From NCBI GenBank assembly GCA_903853805.1, contig CAINUN010000083.1, positions 111,373 to 175,372 on the forward strand: a stretch of DNA of 64,000 nt, in the 5' to 3' direction. Every line of letters begins with the position of its first letter. The first letter of the stretch is position 1. Shown piece after piece: positions 54,182 through 63,500 of the stretch. This DNA is from an uncultured Bacteroidota bacterium (GTDB lineage Bacteria > Bacteroidota > Bacteroidia > Chitinophagales > Chitinophagaceae). Made by a program: the position numbers and the translations under genes. Below the pieces are notes generated by a model. The model saw only the letters and a program-made list of their open reading frames with translations. It was not told where the DNA came from and did not search any database.

Positions 54182-54213
54182 AAAAAAGCCGCTTCTGTTT
54201 GAGGCGGCTTTTT
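54182..54213. terminator. Hairpin terminator upstream of the PhoD-like gene region
   Basis: AAAAAAGCCGC - 11 nt - GGCGGCTTTTT. On the minus strand it lies about 60 nt past the stop of the 92-aa membrane protein (54272), so it most likely ends that operon. Confidence 0.75.
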
Positions 54214-54271
54214 GATTATGGTTTGTTTATGATGATTTGTGATTGCTTGAAATTTTCAGACTGAACTGTTT

Positions 54272-54550
54272 TCATACAACCCTCTTTCTTCCATTAAAAA
54301 GATATACCAAACCAGCAATTCCTGAAAAACAAATGAAGGAAACTGTCCACAAGCCTTTTTCTTTTTCAGAAATTTGTTTTGAACGATTGACTTCTATAAT
54401 TGCAGTAACAATAAACACGATTGTTGCAATCATGCCTATTGTCAATAGAATGCCAGCTGCATCTATTTTTTGAATTTTTAGTAGTGCCCCAATCAGCACA
54501 GCAATAATTCCGAACGAATAACTCGTTTTTACGAGGGTAGATAATTTCAT
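54272..54550 (-). CDS. Small membrane protein (92 aa), GldL-like N-terminus
   Basis: MKLSTLVKTSYSFGIIAVLIGALLKIQKIDAAG is followed by a second hydrophobic segment (ILLTIGMIATIVFIVTAIIEV), then a basic loop and a third (WTVSFICFSGIAGLVYLF). The first half resembles the start of GldL-type proteins (YSFG--VVIIGALFKI), and the last third resembles a PLDc_N-type transmembrane region, but neither is strong enough to name it. It overlaps the stop of the 51-aa gene upstream by ATGA, implying translational coupling. Confidence 0.65.
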   Translation of the reverse strand: MKLSTLVKTSYSFGIIAVLIGALLKIQKIDAAGILLTIGMIATIVFIVTAIIEVNRSKQISEKEKGLWTVSFICFSGIAGLVYLFNGRKRVV

Positions 54551-54702
54551 TGTAAGTAGTATTTAAATAGCCTGAACACTAGCATCAGCATCAGCAAGGT
54601 AGCAATTCCAAATCCTATCCAAGAAAACTCTTGGAATAACCTTATCATGTCAATTGCAAAGCATAGCAAGACAATAAGCGTAATGGTGTTTTTCTTATTC
54701 AT
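54547..54702 (-). CDS. 51-aa membrane protein, translationally coupled
   Basis: Minus-strand ATG at 54702, stop TGA at 54547-54549. The product MNKKNTITLIVLLCFAIDM ... LLMLMLVFRLFKYYLQ has two hydrophobic segments. Its stop overlaps the start of the 92-aa gene as ATGA, the classical arrangement for translational coupling. Two small membrane proteins thus form a bicistronic unit. No family recognised. Confidence 0.6.
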   Translation of the reverse strand: MNKKNTITLIVLLCFAIDMIRLFQEFSWIGFGIATLLMLMLVFRLFKYYLQ

Positions 54703-54751
54703 TTTTAGCGTTAGTATTTAGAAAGTAAGTAGTCTGTTTATGCCTCAAAGC

Positions 54752-55438
54752 CTATGGGCTCGGAGGCGTATTCCCTCCAGCTGGCGAAGGTGCATCTGTC
54801 AAAACATAATCATTGTATTTTGCCTCGTCCACATCTGCAAAAATTGTTTTGCCAATGCCTGCAAGACGAACCATTTCTGCCCAAAGTGTATTGCCTTTTA
54901 CAATGCGGTCTTGCGTAGCCATGTCGCGGGTTTCAATAGCAGCGTGTTGTGTATCGAGCGCCGTGTCGAGAGCAGTGGCTAATGAAATAATATTGGTCAC
55001 ACCTGCAGCTGTCAATCCCTCACTTGCCAATTGTGCAAGCAAAGTATTGCCCACTCTGCCCACTTTTTTGCCTAGACGGTAAAGATCATTATGGCTCAAA
55101 CTGTCCATATCTTCAAAACCAAAACTATTATACAAGCCTTCGCCCTTAAATTTATTTTCAGCCATGTTACGAATGGTGCGAATGCCCATACGCAAATTAT
55201 TGGCAGCGGTGTCTAACTGAAGGGTGGCATCCATTACCGGTCCCAGCAATTCACTATCGGTGGGCGCGTCGTCAAAAGTTGTTATTAAACCTTTCAATGA
55301 AAGCACTGTTGCGCCCGTTACGTTTCGCGATGCAAAATTGGCAATGTCGCGGTTGACATTATAAACCACCATATCGGCTTTCTGTTTCAGGTCGCCGTCT
55401 GCCATGTTGTAATCGCGTTTTGTTTCTTTTTTCGCCAT
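54752..55438 (-). CDS. All-helical protein of unknown function (228 aa)
   Basis: No signal peptide or membrane segment. Predicted helices dominate: ADMVVYNVNRDIANFASRN, LGPVMDATLQLDTAANNLRMGIRTIRNMAENKF, DLYRLGKKVGRVGNTLLAQLASEGL, NIISLATALDTALDTQHAAIETRDMATQDR, followed by a Pro/Gly-rich tail (DAPSPAGGNTPPSP). No family was recognised. It resembles the 243-aa protein at 35660 in type (helical, two halves, next to a 21-bp array), though I see no clear sequence homology. Array D lies between its start and the divergent XRE gene. Confidence 0.65.
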   Translation of the reverse strand: MAKKETKRDYNMADGDLKQKADMVVYNVNRDIANFASRNVTGATVLSLKGLITTFDDAPTDSELLGPVMDATLQLDTAANNLRMGIRTIRNMAENKFKGEGLYNSFGFEDMDSLSHNDLYRLGKKVGRVGNTLLAQLASEGLTAAGVTNIISLATALDTALDTQHAAIETRDMATQDRIVKGNTLWAEMVRLAGIGKTIFADVDEAKYNDYVLTDAPSPAGGNTPPSP

Positions 55439-55540
55439 GGTAAAAAAAATTTATTATTTCAAAGTTGAAAACCTGTTTTGAAACAAACAATGACATTCGT
55501 CATTAGTTTTAAAAAAAGAGCCTACATTTTTGGCTATCGT

Positions 55541-55729
55541 ATTCATAGCAGATAGAACGGCATTCATAGCAGCGACAAAAGTATTCATAGTAATGATAAA
55601 AGTTTTGATAGCAGTAATTTAAGTATTCATAGCAGCTATTATAGAATCAATAGCAGTGACAAAATAATTCATAGCAGTGATAAAATTATTGATAGCAGCG
55701 ATAAAAGTATTGATAGTAGTAATTTTTGG
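55541..55729. repeat. Array D: 21-bp tandem repeats in a divergent promoter region
   Basis: Nine units with an ATAGCAG-type anchor at 55545, 55566, 55587, 55608, 55629, 55650, 55671, 55692 and 55713, exactly 21 bp apart without indels. Core ATTCATAGCAGT is 10 of 12 identical to the core ACTCATTGCAGT of array B. The array fills the gap between the divergent starts of the helical-protein gene (55438) and the XRE gene (55772). In the frame of the XRE gene, the array is open from 55556 and joins its ATG without a stop. Confidence 0.92.
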
Positions 55730-55771
55730 AAACAATTTTTCTTATCTTGCAGGAATAAAAAGCCAACTACC

Positions 55772-56101
55772 ATGCTTTTATTTAATTTAAACAGAGTTGT
55801 TGCCATAAAGGGCGAAAAAAAATCGAAAGCTGCCATCCTCGAAGCCGGTGTTCCCTATCAAACTTATTTAAGAATGATGAAAAACAAGGCATCTTTTGTC
55901 ACTGCCGACATTTTGGAGCGCCTTTGCCTTGCGTTGAAGTGTACGCCCAACGATTTGTATCAATGGATACCTTCGGCAAACGCCCCCGAAAACCACCCGC
56001 TCGAAGCCATGAAATATGAAGGCCCCGACCTTCATACAAAACTTGCTAGCATGAGTGTAGCTGAGATTGATGCGCTGCGAAAGTTGATGGAAGGGAAGTA
56101 A
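55772..56101 (+). CDS. XRE-family transcriptional regulator (109 aa)
   Basis: A Cro/C1-type HTH (HTH_26-like) spans about residues 18-70: KSKAAILEAGVPYQTYLRMMKN, then ASFVTADILERLCLALKCTPNDLYQW. A C-terminal helix follows (LASMSVAEIDALRKLMEGK). It is divergent from the helical-protein gene, with array D between the starts. The start at 55772 gives MLLFNLNRVVAIKG; no upstream ATG, GTG or TTG exists in frame, although the frame is open across the array. It is a candidate regulator of its neighbour; array units could be its operators. Confidence 0.8.
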   Translation: MLLFNLNRVVAIKGEKKSKAAILEAGVPYQTYLRMMKNKASFVTADILERLCLALKCTPNDLYQWIPSANAPENHPLEAMKYEGPDLHTKLASMSVAEIDALRKLMEGK

Positions 56102-56195
56102 TTTTTGATAAAGAGCTTTTTTGGAATTGCCGAGTTTCATTCAATGAACACTCGCTAAAAGATGCATCTTCCCACTTCGAGTCTTTTAATTTTTA

Positions 56196-56203
56196 TACTT
56201 TTG
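56196..56203 (+). promoter_or_regulatory. -7 element of the dihydrolipoamide acyltransferase gene
   Basis: TACTTTTG, a perfect TAnnTTTG, 29 nt before the start at 56233. Confidence 0.5.
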
Positions 56204-56232
56204 CCCCACTCTAAAAAATTCAAGCACTCAAT

Positions 56233-57447
56233 ATGGCCGAAGCAATAAGAATGCCCCTACTTAGCGACACTATGAAAGAAGGTGTCATTGCCGCATGGCA
56301 CAAAAAGGTGGGCGACAAAGTGAAAGGTGATGATGTGATTGCCGATGTAGAAACCGACAAAGCCACCATGGAAGTAATGCCTTATGTTGATGGTGTGTTA
56401 CTATACATTGGTGTGGAAACAGGAAAAGCAGCAAAAGTGAATGGTATCATTGCCATCATTGGCAAAGAAGGAGAAGATTTTAAGTCATTGCTCGATGCAG
56501 AAGTGCCAAGTGAAGCCCCCACTACTGCCCCCGAAGAAGTGAAGGAAGCACCCGCAGCAGCAGTAGTAGAAACTGTAGTGGAAGAAACCCACAGCGACGA
56601 CCGTATTAAGGCTTCTCCATTAGCAAAAAAGATTGCACAAGAAAAAGGCATCAACCTTGTAAGCGTTGCTGGCAGCGGAGATGGTGGAAGAATCATTAAG
56701 CGCGACATAGATAATTATACGCCTTCGGCAACGAAGCAAACGGTTTTCAATGAAGCAAGTGGTGTGGAAGGATTTGTGGACCAACCCCTATCGCAAATGC
56801 GAAAAATTATTGCACAAAGGCTTTCGGATAGCATGTTTACGGCACCTCATTTTTATTTGAAAATGACGGTGAACATGGATAATGCCATGGATGCAAGAAA
56901 GGCAATGATTGAAGCAACAGGCACGAAGATTTCGTTTAATGATATCATCATTAAAGCAGTAGCGGCTTCGTTGCGTAAACATCCTGCCGTCAATAGCTCG
57001 TGGATGGGTGATTTTATTCGTCAGAACAAGCACATTCATATAGGCACTGCTGTTGCTATTGAAGATGGATTGATTGTTCCGGTCATCAAATTTGCCGACC
57101 AAAAAACCATTACACAAATTGCTGATGAAGCAAAATCTCTTGCAGAAAAAGCGAGGACTAAAAAACTACAACCTCCTGAATTTACGGGCAATACTTTCAC
57201 CATTTCCAACCTTGGCATGATGGATATTGATGAGTTTACCGCCATCATCAACCCGCCTGATGCTTGCATTCTTGCAGTAGGTAAAATTGCTGCAACACCT
57301 GTGGTTAAAGACGGACAAATAGTGGTAAGCAATCTGTTGAAATTGACCCTCAGTTGCGATCATCGTGTGGTGGATGGTTCTGTAGGTGCTCAGTTTTTAA
57401 AGACTTTGAAGTTTTATTTAGAGAATCCGGTGGCGATGTTTATCTAG
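56233..57447 (+). CDS. 2-oxo acid dehydrogenase E2 (dihydrolipoamide acyltransferase, pyruvate type)
   Basis: 404 aa. One lipoyl domain (DVETDKATMEV with the lipoyl Lys), an Ala/Pro/Glu linker (EAPTTAPEEVKEAPAAA), the peripheral subunit-binding domain (ASPLAKKIAQEKGIN ... GGRIIKRDI) and the catalytic domain with CDHRVVDGSVG. It opens MAEAIRMPLLSDTMKEGVI, typical of pyruvate dehydrogenase E2. It carries acetyl groups from E1 to CoA in the PDH complex. E1 and E3 genes are not next to it. A strong terminator follows. Confidence 0.92.
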   Translation: MAEAIRMPLLSDTMKEGVIAAWHKKVGDKVKGDDVIADVETDKATMEVMPYVDGVLLYIGVETGKAAKVNGIIAIIGKEGEDFKSLLDAEVPSEAPTTAPEEVKEAPAAAVVETVVEETHSDDRIKASPLAKKIAQEKGINLVSVAGSGDGGRIIKRDIDNYTPSATKQTVFNEASGVEGFVDQPLSQMRKIIAQRLSDSMFTAPHFYLKMTVNMDNAMDARKAMIEATGTKISFNDIIIKAVAASLRKHPAVNSSWMGDFIRQNKHIHIGTAVAIEDGLIVPVIKFADQKTITQIADEAKSLAEKARTKKLQPPEFTGNTFTISNLGMMDIDEFTAIINPPDACILAVGKIAATPVVKDGQIVVSNLLKLTLSCDHRVVDGSVGAQFLKTLKFYLENPVAMFI

Positions 57448-57477
57448 GATACTGATTAAAGAAAATTTTAGGAATAG

Positions 57478-57516
57478 AAATAAGAGTTGATTCGCGTCAA
57501 CTCTTATTTTTTTTTG
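57478..57516 (+). terminator. Terminator of the E2 gene
   Basis: AATAAGAGTTGA - 6 nt - TCAACTCTTATT followed by a T-run, about 30 nt after the stop. Confidence 0.9.
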
Positions 57517-57523
57517 TACAAAT

Positions 57524-57552
57524 AAAAGCTGCCCCAAATAGGGCAGCTAAAA
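57524..57552 (-). terminator. Terminator of the SprB-like gene
   Basis: AGCTGCCC - 6 nt - GGGCAGCT with T-rich flank on the minus strand, about 40 nt after the adhesin stop. Confidence 0.8.
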
Positions 57553-57589
57553 TCTAAAAACTCTGATTTAACAAACGACTTTATTCTTC

Positions 57590-60500
57590 TTATTGTTTCA
57601 TTATTTTTTCAGTAATTGTATTCTCAGCAGAATGAATAGTGAGGAAGTAAATTCCTGCTGTCCAATCTTGTACTGAGATGTTGAACTTACCATCGTTATT
57701 GGTTTTATCAAGCTTAGTTTGGAAAACTGTATTGCCAACAACATCTCTTACTTCTACATCACTACCATCTTTTACTGCATCGCTCACCCAAATAGTTACT
57801 TCAGTAGTAGCAGGGTTAGGAGTGATATTCACTTTTGGTTGGTTGTGAACGTTGTTGATGCTATTGATAAGACCTAATCTCAATTCAAAACGGCTTCCTT
57901 GTGTCATTGGATTTGAAGTAACTGTGAAGTTGTATTTCATTCCTAAAGACAAAGCTTGATCAGTATTCAAGAAGTTATCGTGCAAGTAGATTTGAGATCC
58001 TGCAGGCACATCATAATCTTCTACTTTGATAGTATAGTTAGTTAAAGAATCAGCACGCAATCCCAAAGGAATGATTTCATTGCTTACATAAGGACGTTGG
58101 TCAATTGATAGATGACTATTGTCTGAAGCTACACTGTAAAAATCAAGACTTGGGTTGCTCATCTTCTTATTATCATGCTTGTCATAAGCAGCTTGTGCTT
58201 GAGTATTGAAGAACAACAACATTCTGTCCCAAGAGATAGAGTCATTGTTACTTAAGATGCGCAATTGAACAGCGTTGTTTCCGAAAGAACCAGTTGTTTT
58301 AAACAAATTTCCTGTTGGCGCTGTATTCACTTTAGCAGCTTCGTTGAAAGTAATGGTGTTGCTTGTGTTAGCACTTGCAGTTGTAATGAAAGAACTGTAT
58401 GCAGGCAATACATAAGAATGATTAAATGGTTGATCAACATAAGCACCATAGATACCTTGATGTGGATCCCATACGCTGAAGTTTTCACCAACATTAGCAC
58501 CACGAGAAGTCAAGCTCATGTCAATGTTTGCAGCATAAGGATTACCAACTAAATTGTATCCTTGGTTTGTATTTGTTTCCAATGTAGAAATCACTTCACA
58601 CTGATTGATTGCACCAAACATGTCGATTGTAACAGGATTAGGAACACATGGAGTACAACCAAGACCTTGACCTTTTTCACCACGGATATACATACGTACA
58701 CCTTGCATTGGGTTCCAAGCGTTAGCACCAAGACCGTTTGTATTTGTAAATGGAATCCAACCAGTACTATCATTTACTGCAGAACCATTTCCTGTAAGTG
58801 TATTATACCAGAAAGCAGATGCGTTATTGGTATTAGTAGTTGTGAAACCATTAGCAGAACCACCTTGACCAGTGATATCAATATCATCAGTTAATTGATC
58901 TAAACCAATTGCAGTAGAGAATGGATGACTCAAGAAACGGAAAGCACGACGACCACCAGGAATGTATTTCAATACAATAACGTTACCGTTGATGTAGTTT
59001 GTACAAGTACCGCTAAATTGGTGTTCCAAAACTGTTGCAGTTCCATTTTCGTCAGAAAGCAATTCAAGACCACCATTAGTATTCAACACACCATTTGATG
59101 GAGTGTAAGTCTGAGAAATTTTCAAAGTATCACCTGAGGTAATTGTAGCTCCGTTAGAATTGTTCAATTCGAAATTGCAAACAGTACCGTTACCAGAAAT
59201 ATTTTGAGCTACAGAACCATTAAGTACCAAAGTACCACTACAAATGTGTCCATTGTTTGAAAAGTCACCTTTTACACTCAATGTGTTTCCAGAAGTAATA
59301 TCTAAAGATGCTCCAGTTTGAACTGTAAGATTTCTTAAAACAATACTAGAAGTAATTGAAGGTTGACAAGCAGCTGAAGAAGGAATCAACACATTGATAG
59401 TTGAATAAGGAGCAAAACCAGCATCCCAGTTACTTCCATTATTCCAATTGCTATTGCTATTACACTGCCAAGTAATGTAAGGCAATACAGATACAGCCAT
59501 TGTTCTTGCAGCAGAAGTACCACAACCATTTGTTGCTGTAACTGAAAGTGTGCCACTTGTTGAACCTTGTGTAGGAGTCAAAGTGATAGCGTTTCCTGAA
59601 CCAGAGATTGTAACACCTGTTCCTGAATAACTCCAATTGTAAGTTACACCTGCAACATTTGGAACAGTATAAGTGATTGGGTTTTGACCCCAGTAAATTG
59701 TTGAACTTGAAACTGTGAAAGCACCTGGTTGTGAAGGAAGTGGATTTACAGTCATTGTAACAGCGTTACTGGTAACTGTAGGTGGAACTGGAATTGGAGC
59801 GTTTGATGTCATTTCTACCGTGATTACATCTCCATTAGCTAAAGTTGTGGTAGTATAAGTAGCAGAGTTGGTTCCAACGTTGTTTCCGTTTTTCATCCAC
59901 TGATAAGTAGGTGAAGTACCACCGTTAGTTGGAGTAGCAGTAAATGTTACTGATGTTCCAGCGCAAATTGTTGTTGCAGAAGCACTGATACTCACTGAAG
60001 GAGTCACAGCAACACCGTAAACTGTCAAGTAAACAATAGCTGTATCACAAAGTGAAGGTGAACCTAAATCACATACTTGATAAACGAACTGATCATTACC
60101 ATAATAGTTATTTGTTGGTGTGTAAGTATAAGATCCATCATTATTAAAGTTTAATGTTCCATGAGCTACGTTACTAATAACTGTGAAGCTATTTGAATTC
60201 AAATTACCATCAACATCTGCATCGTTTGCATCAACAGAACCATTAAGAACAGAATTCATGTTTGTACCATCATTATCCCAAGTTGCAACAGGAGCATCGT
60301 TCACTGAATTGATAGTCAAGTAAACAATTGCTGTATCGCAATAAATAGGAGTACCTAAATCACAAACTTGATAAATGAATTGATCATTGCCATTATAGTT
60401 TGCTGATGGAGTGTAAGTATAAGATCCGTCAACATTAAATGTAATTGAACCATGTGCAGGGCTTGATGTCAAAGTAAATCCGTTAGGGTTAATATTGTTG

Positions 60501-63500
60501 TCAACATCAGAATCATTACCAGCAACAGAACCAGAAAGCGGAGTGTCTTCATTTGTAGAATTGCTATTCCAAACAGCAACTGGAGCATCATTTACACTTG
60601 ATACAGTAACATAAACAATTGCTGAATCACAATCGCCATTTAAATCACACAATTGATAAACAAAATTGTCTGTTCCGTTGAAGTCAGCATCAGGAGAATA
60701 ACTATAACCACCATTTGCAGTTACAATTACAGAACCATGAGCTGCACTTGAAACTAAACTCCATACATTACCACCATCACCGCTTAAAATATCATTACTT
60801 GAGAGTGTACCAGAAACTGAAACATCTTCTGAAGTTGACACTGCATCCCATGTAGCAAAAGGTAAGTCGTTAACAGAATTTACAGTTATATAAACTATTG
60901 CAGAATCACAATCACCATCAACATCACAAAGTTGATATACGAATTGGTCATTACCATTATAGTTAGCACTTGGAGTGTAAGTATATGAACCATTACTATT
61001 GAAAGACAATGAACCATGTGCTACGTTTGAAACTAAACTCCAAACATTGCCGCCGTCTCCGCTCAATATATCATTTGAAGTTACTGAACCTGATAACTGA
61101 GTATCCTCATTTGTAGAAGTTGCATCCCAAATAGCAATGGGAACATCATCAACAGAAGCAACATTTAAGTAAGCTATTGCAGTATCACAATCTCCGTTTA
61201 CATCGCAAAGTTGGTAAACGAATTGGTCCTGACCATTGAAGTTTGCACTAGGAACATAAGTAAATGTTCCGTCATTATTAAATGTAAGCGCTCCGTGAGT
61301 TGTAGTAGAACAACTAGCACAAATATTTGAGAAAGTATTGCCACCATCTGCGCTTAAAATATCATTACTAGCAACAGTGCTGTTTAAGCTAACATCTTCT
61401 GTAGCTGAAATGTTATTCCAAACTGCTGATGGAAAATTATTTAAAGAAGTAGTACAAGATGCTGTACAACCATTTGCATCAGTAACAGTTACTGAATAAG
61501 TTCCTGAAGAAAGTCCAGTAATTGAATTTGAAGTTGAACCATTGCTCCAAAGGTAACCGTAAGACGAAGTACCACCGTTTACTGATACACTTACAGATGC
61601 GTCTCCAGCTCCATAAGAACTTGCGCTTGTGTTAGAACAAGAAACACTTAATGCTGATACTGGTTGTGAAATAGTAACCGACTGAGTAGTAGTACAATTG
61701 TTTGCATCTTTAATAGTAACAATATAAGAACCTGAAACTAATGAATTGAATGTACCAGAAACTTGATATGAACCTGAACCAATTTTGTATTGATAAGGAG
61801 CTGTACCATTTGCACCTACAACTGTAACAGAACCTGTATTATTACCATTACACAAAACATTTGTTTGTGATGAAATAGAAGCACCTAATGCAGCACTTGG
61901 TTGTGAAATTGTAACTGAAGTTGTAACAGTACAATTGTTAGCATCTTTCACTGTAACAGTATAAGAACCAGCAGCTAAAGAACTGAATGTTCCTGATGAC
62001 TGGTAATTTCCATTGTCTAATTTATATTGATAAGCAGTTGTTCCGCCAGCACCTGCTACCGTTACAGAGCCTGAATAATTGCCATAACAAAGCACATTTG
62101 TTTGAGCAGTAATTGAAGCACTTAATGCAGCACTTGGTTGTGAAATTGTAACTGAAGTTGTAGCAGTACAATTATTTGCATCTTCTACAGTGAGAGTGTA
62201 AGTACCTGCTGCAAGCAAAGCAAAATTTCCAGATGGCTGATAATTTCCATTACCAATTTTATACACATAAATTCCTGTTCCACCAGCACCTGCTACTATA
62301 ACTGCGCCTGTTGAACTTCCATAACATAAAACATCTGTTTGATCAGTAACACTTACACTCAATGCAACACTTGGTTGTGAAATTGTAACTGCTTGTGTAG
62401 TTGTACAATTGTTAGCGTCTTTAGCAGTGATAACATAAGAACCAGCAACCAAAGAACTGAAAGTTCCTGAAGCTTGATATGAACCTGAACCAATTTTATA
62501 TTGGTAAGAAGGTGTTGCTCCTGAAGCAACTACTGTTACTGCACCTGTTGAACTTCCATAACACAATACGTTAGTTTGTGAAGAAATACTTGTTCCAAGG
62601 ACTGAAGCAGGCTGAGAAATATTTACCGCTTGTGAAGCAGTACAATTATTCGCGTCTTTAACTGTCACTGTATAAGAACCACCGGCTAATGAACTGAACG
62701 TTCCTGAAGATTGATAAGAACCGTTATCTAATTTGTATTGATAAGCACTTGTTCCACCAACAGCTGCTACCGTTACAGCGCCGGTTGTGTTGCCATAGCA
62801 AAGCACATTTGTTTGTGAAGTAATTGAAGCACTTAAAGTAGCACTTGGCTGTGTAATAGATGTCGCTTGTGTTGTAGTACAACCATTTGCATCTATTGCA
62901 GTTATTGTATAAGACCCAGCAGCTAATGAACTAAATGTTCCAGATGATTGGTAAGAACCTGATCCAATTTTATATTGATAAGCACTTGTTCCACCAGTTG
63001 CAAGAACAGTTACTGAACCAGATGCATTGCCGTAGCAAAGTACATTTGTTTGTGAGGTAATGCTTGCGCTAATAGAAGAAACAGGTTGGGTAATTGTAAC
63101 TGCTTGTGTTGAGGTGCAATTATTTGCATCTTTCAAAGTAATAGTGTAAGAACCTGTAGCTAAATTGTTGAAAGCTCCTGATGACTGATAAGAACCATTA
63201 TCTAATTTATATTGATAAGCACTTGTTCCACCTGCTGCACCTACAGTTACAGAACCAGTAGAATTACCATAACAAAGAACATTTGTTTGTGAAGTAATTG
63301 AAGCACTTAATGTAGCACTTGGTTGTGTAATTGAAACTGCTTGAGTTGTAGTACAACCGTTAGCATCTTGGACAGTAACTGTATAAGAACCAGCTGTTAA
63401 TGAACTGAATGTTCCAGAAGCTTGGTAAGAACCAGATCCAATTTTATATTGATATGCACTTGTGCCACCTGCAGCTGCTACTGTTACAGAACCTGTAGAG

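Noticed and set aside
35375..55729. CRISPR arrays
   Set aside because: The tandem arrays have no alternating repeat-spacer pattern, the unit is only 21 bp, and no cas gene is in the window.
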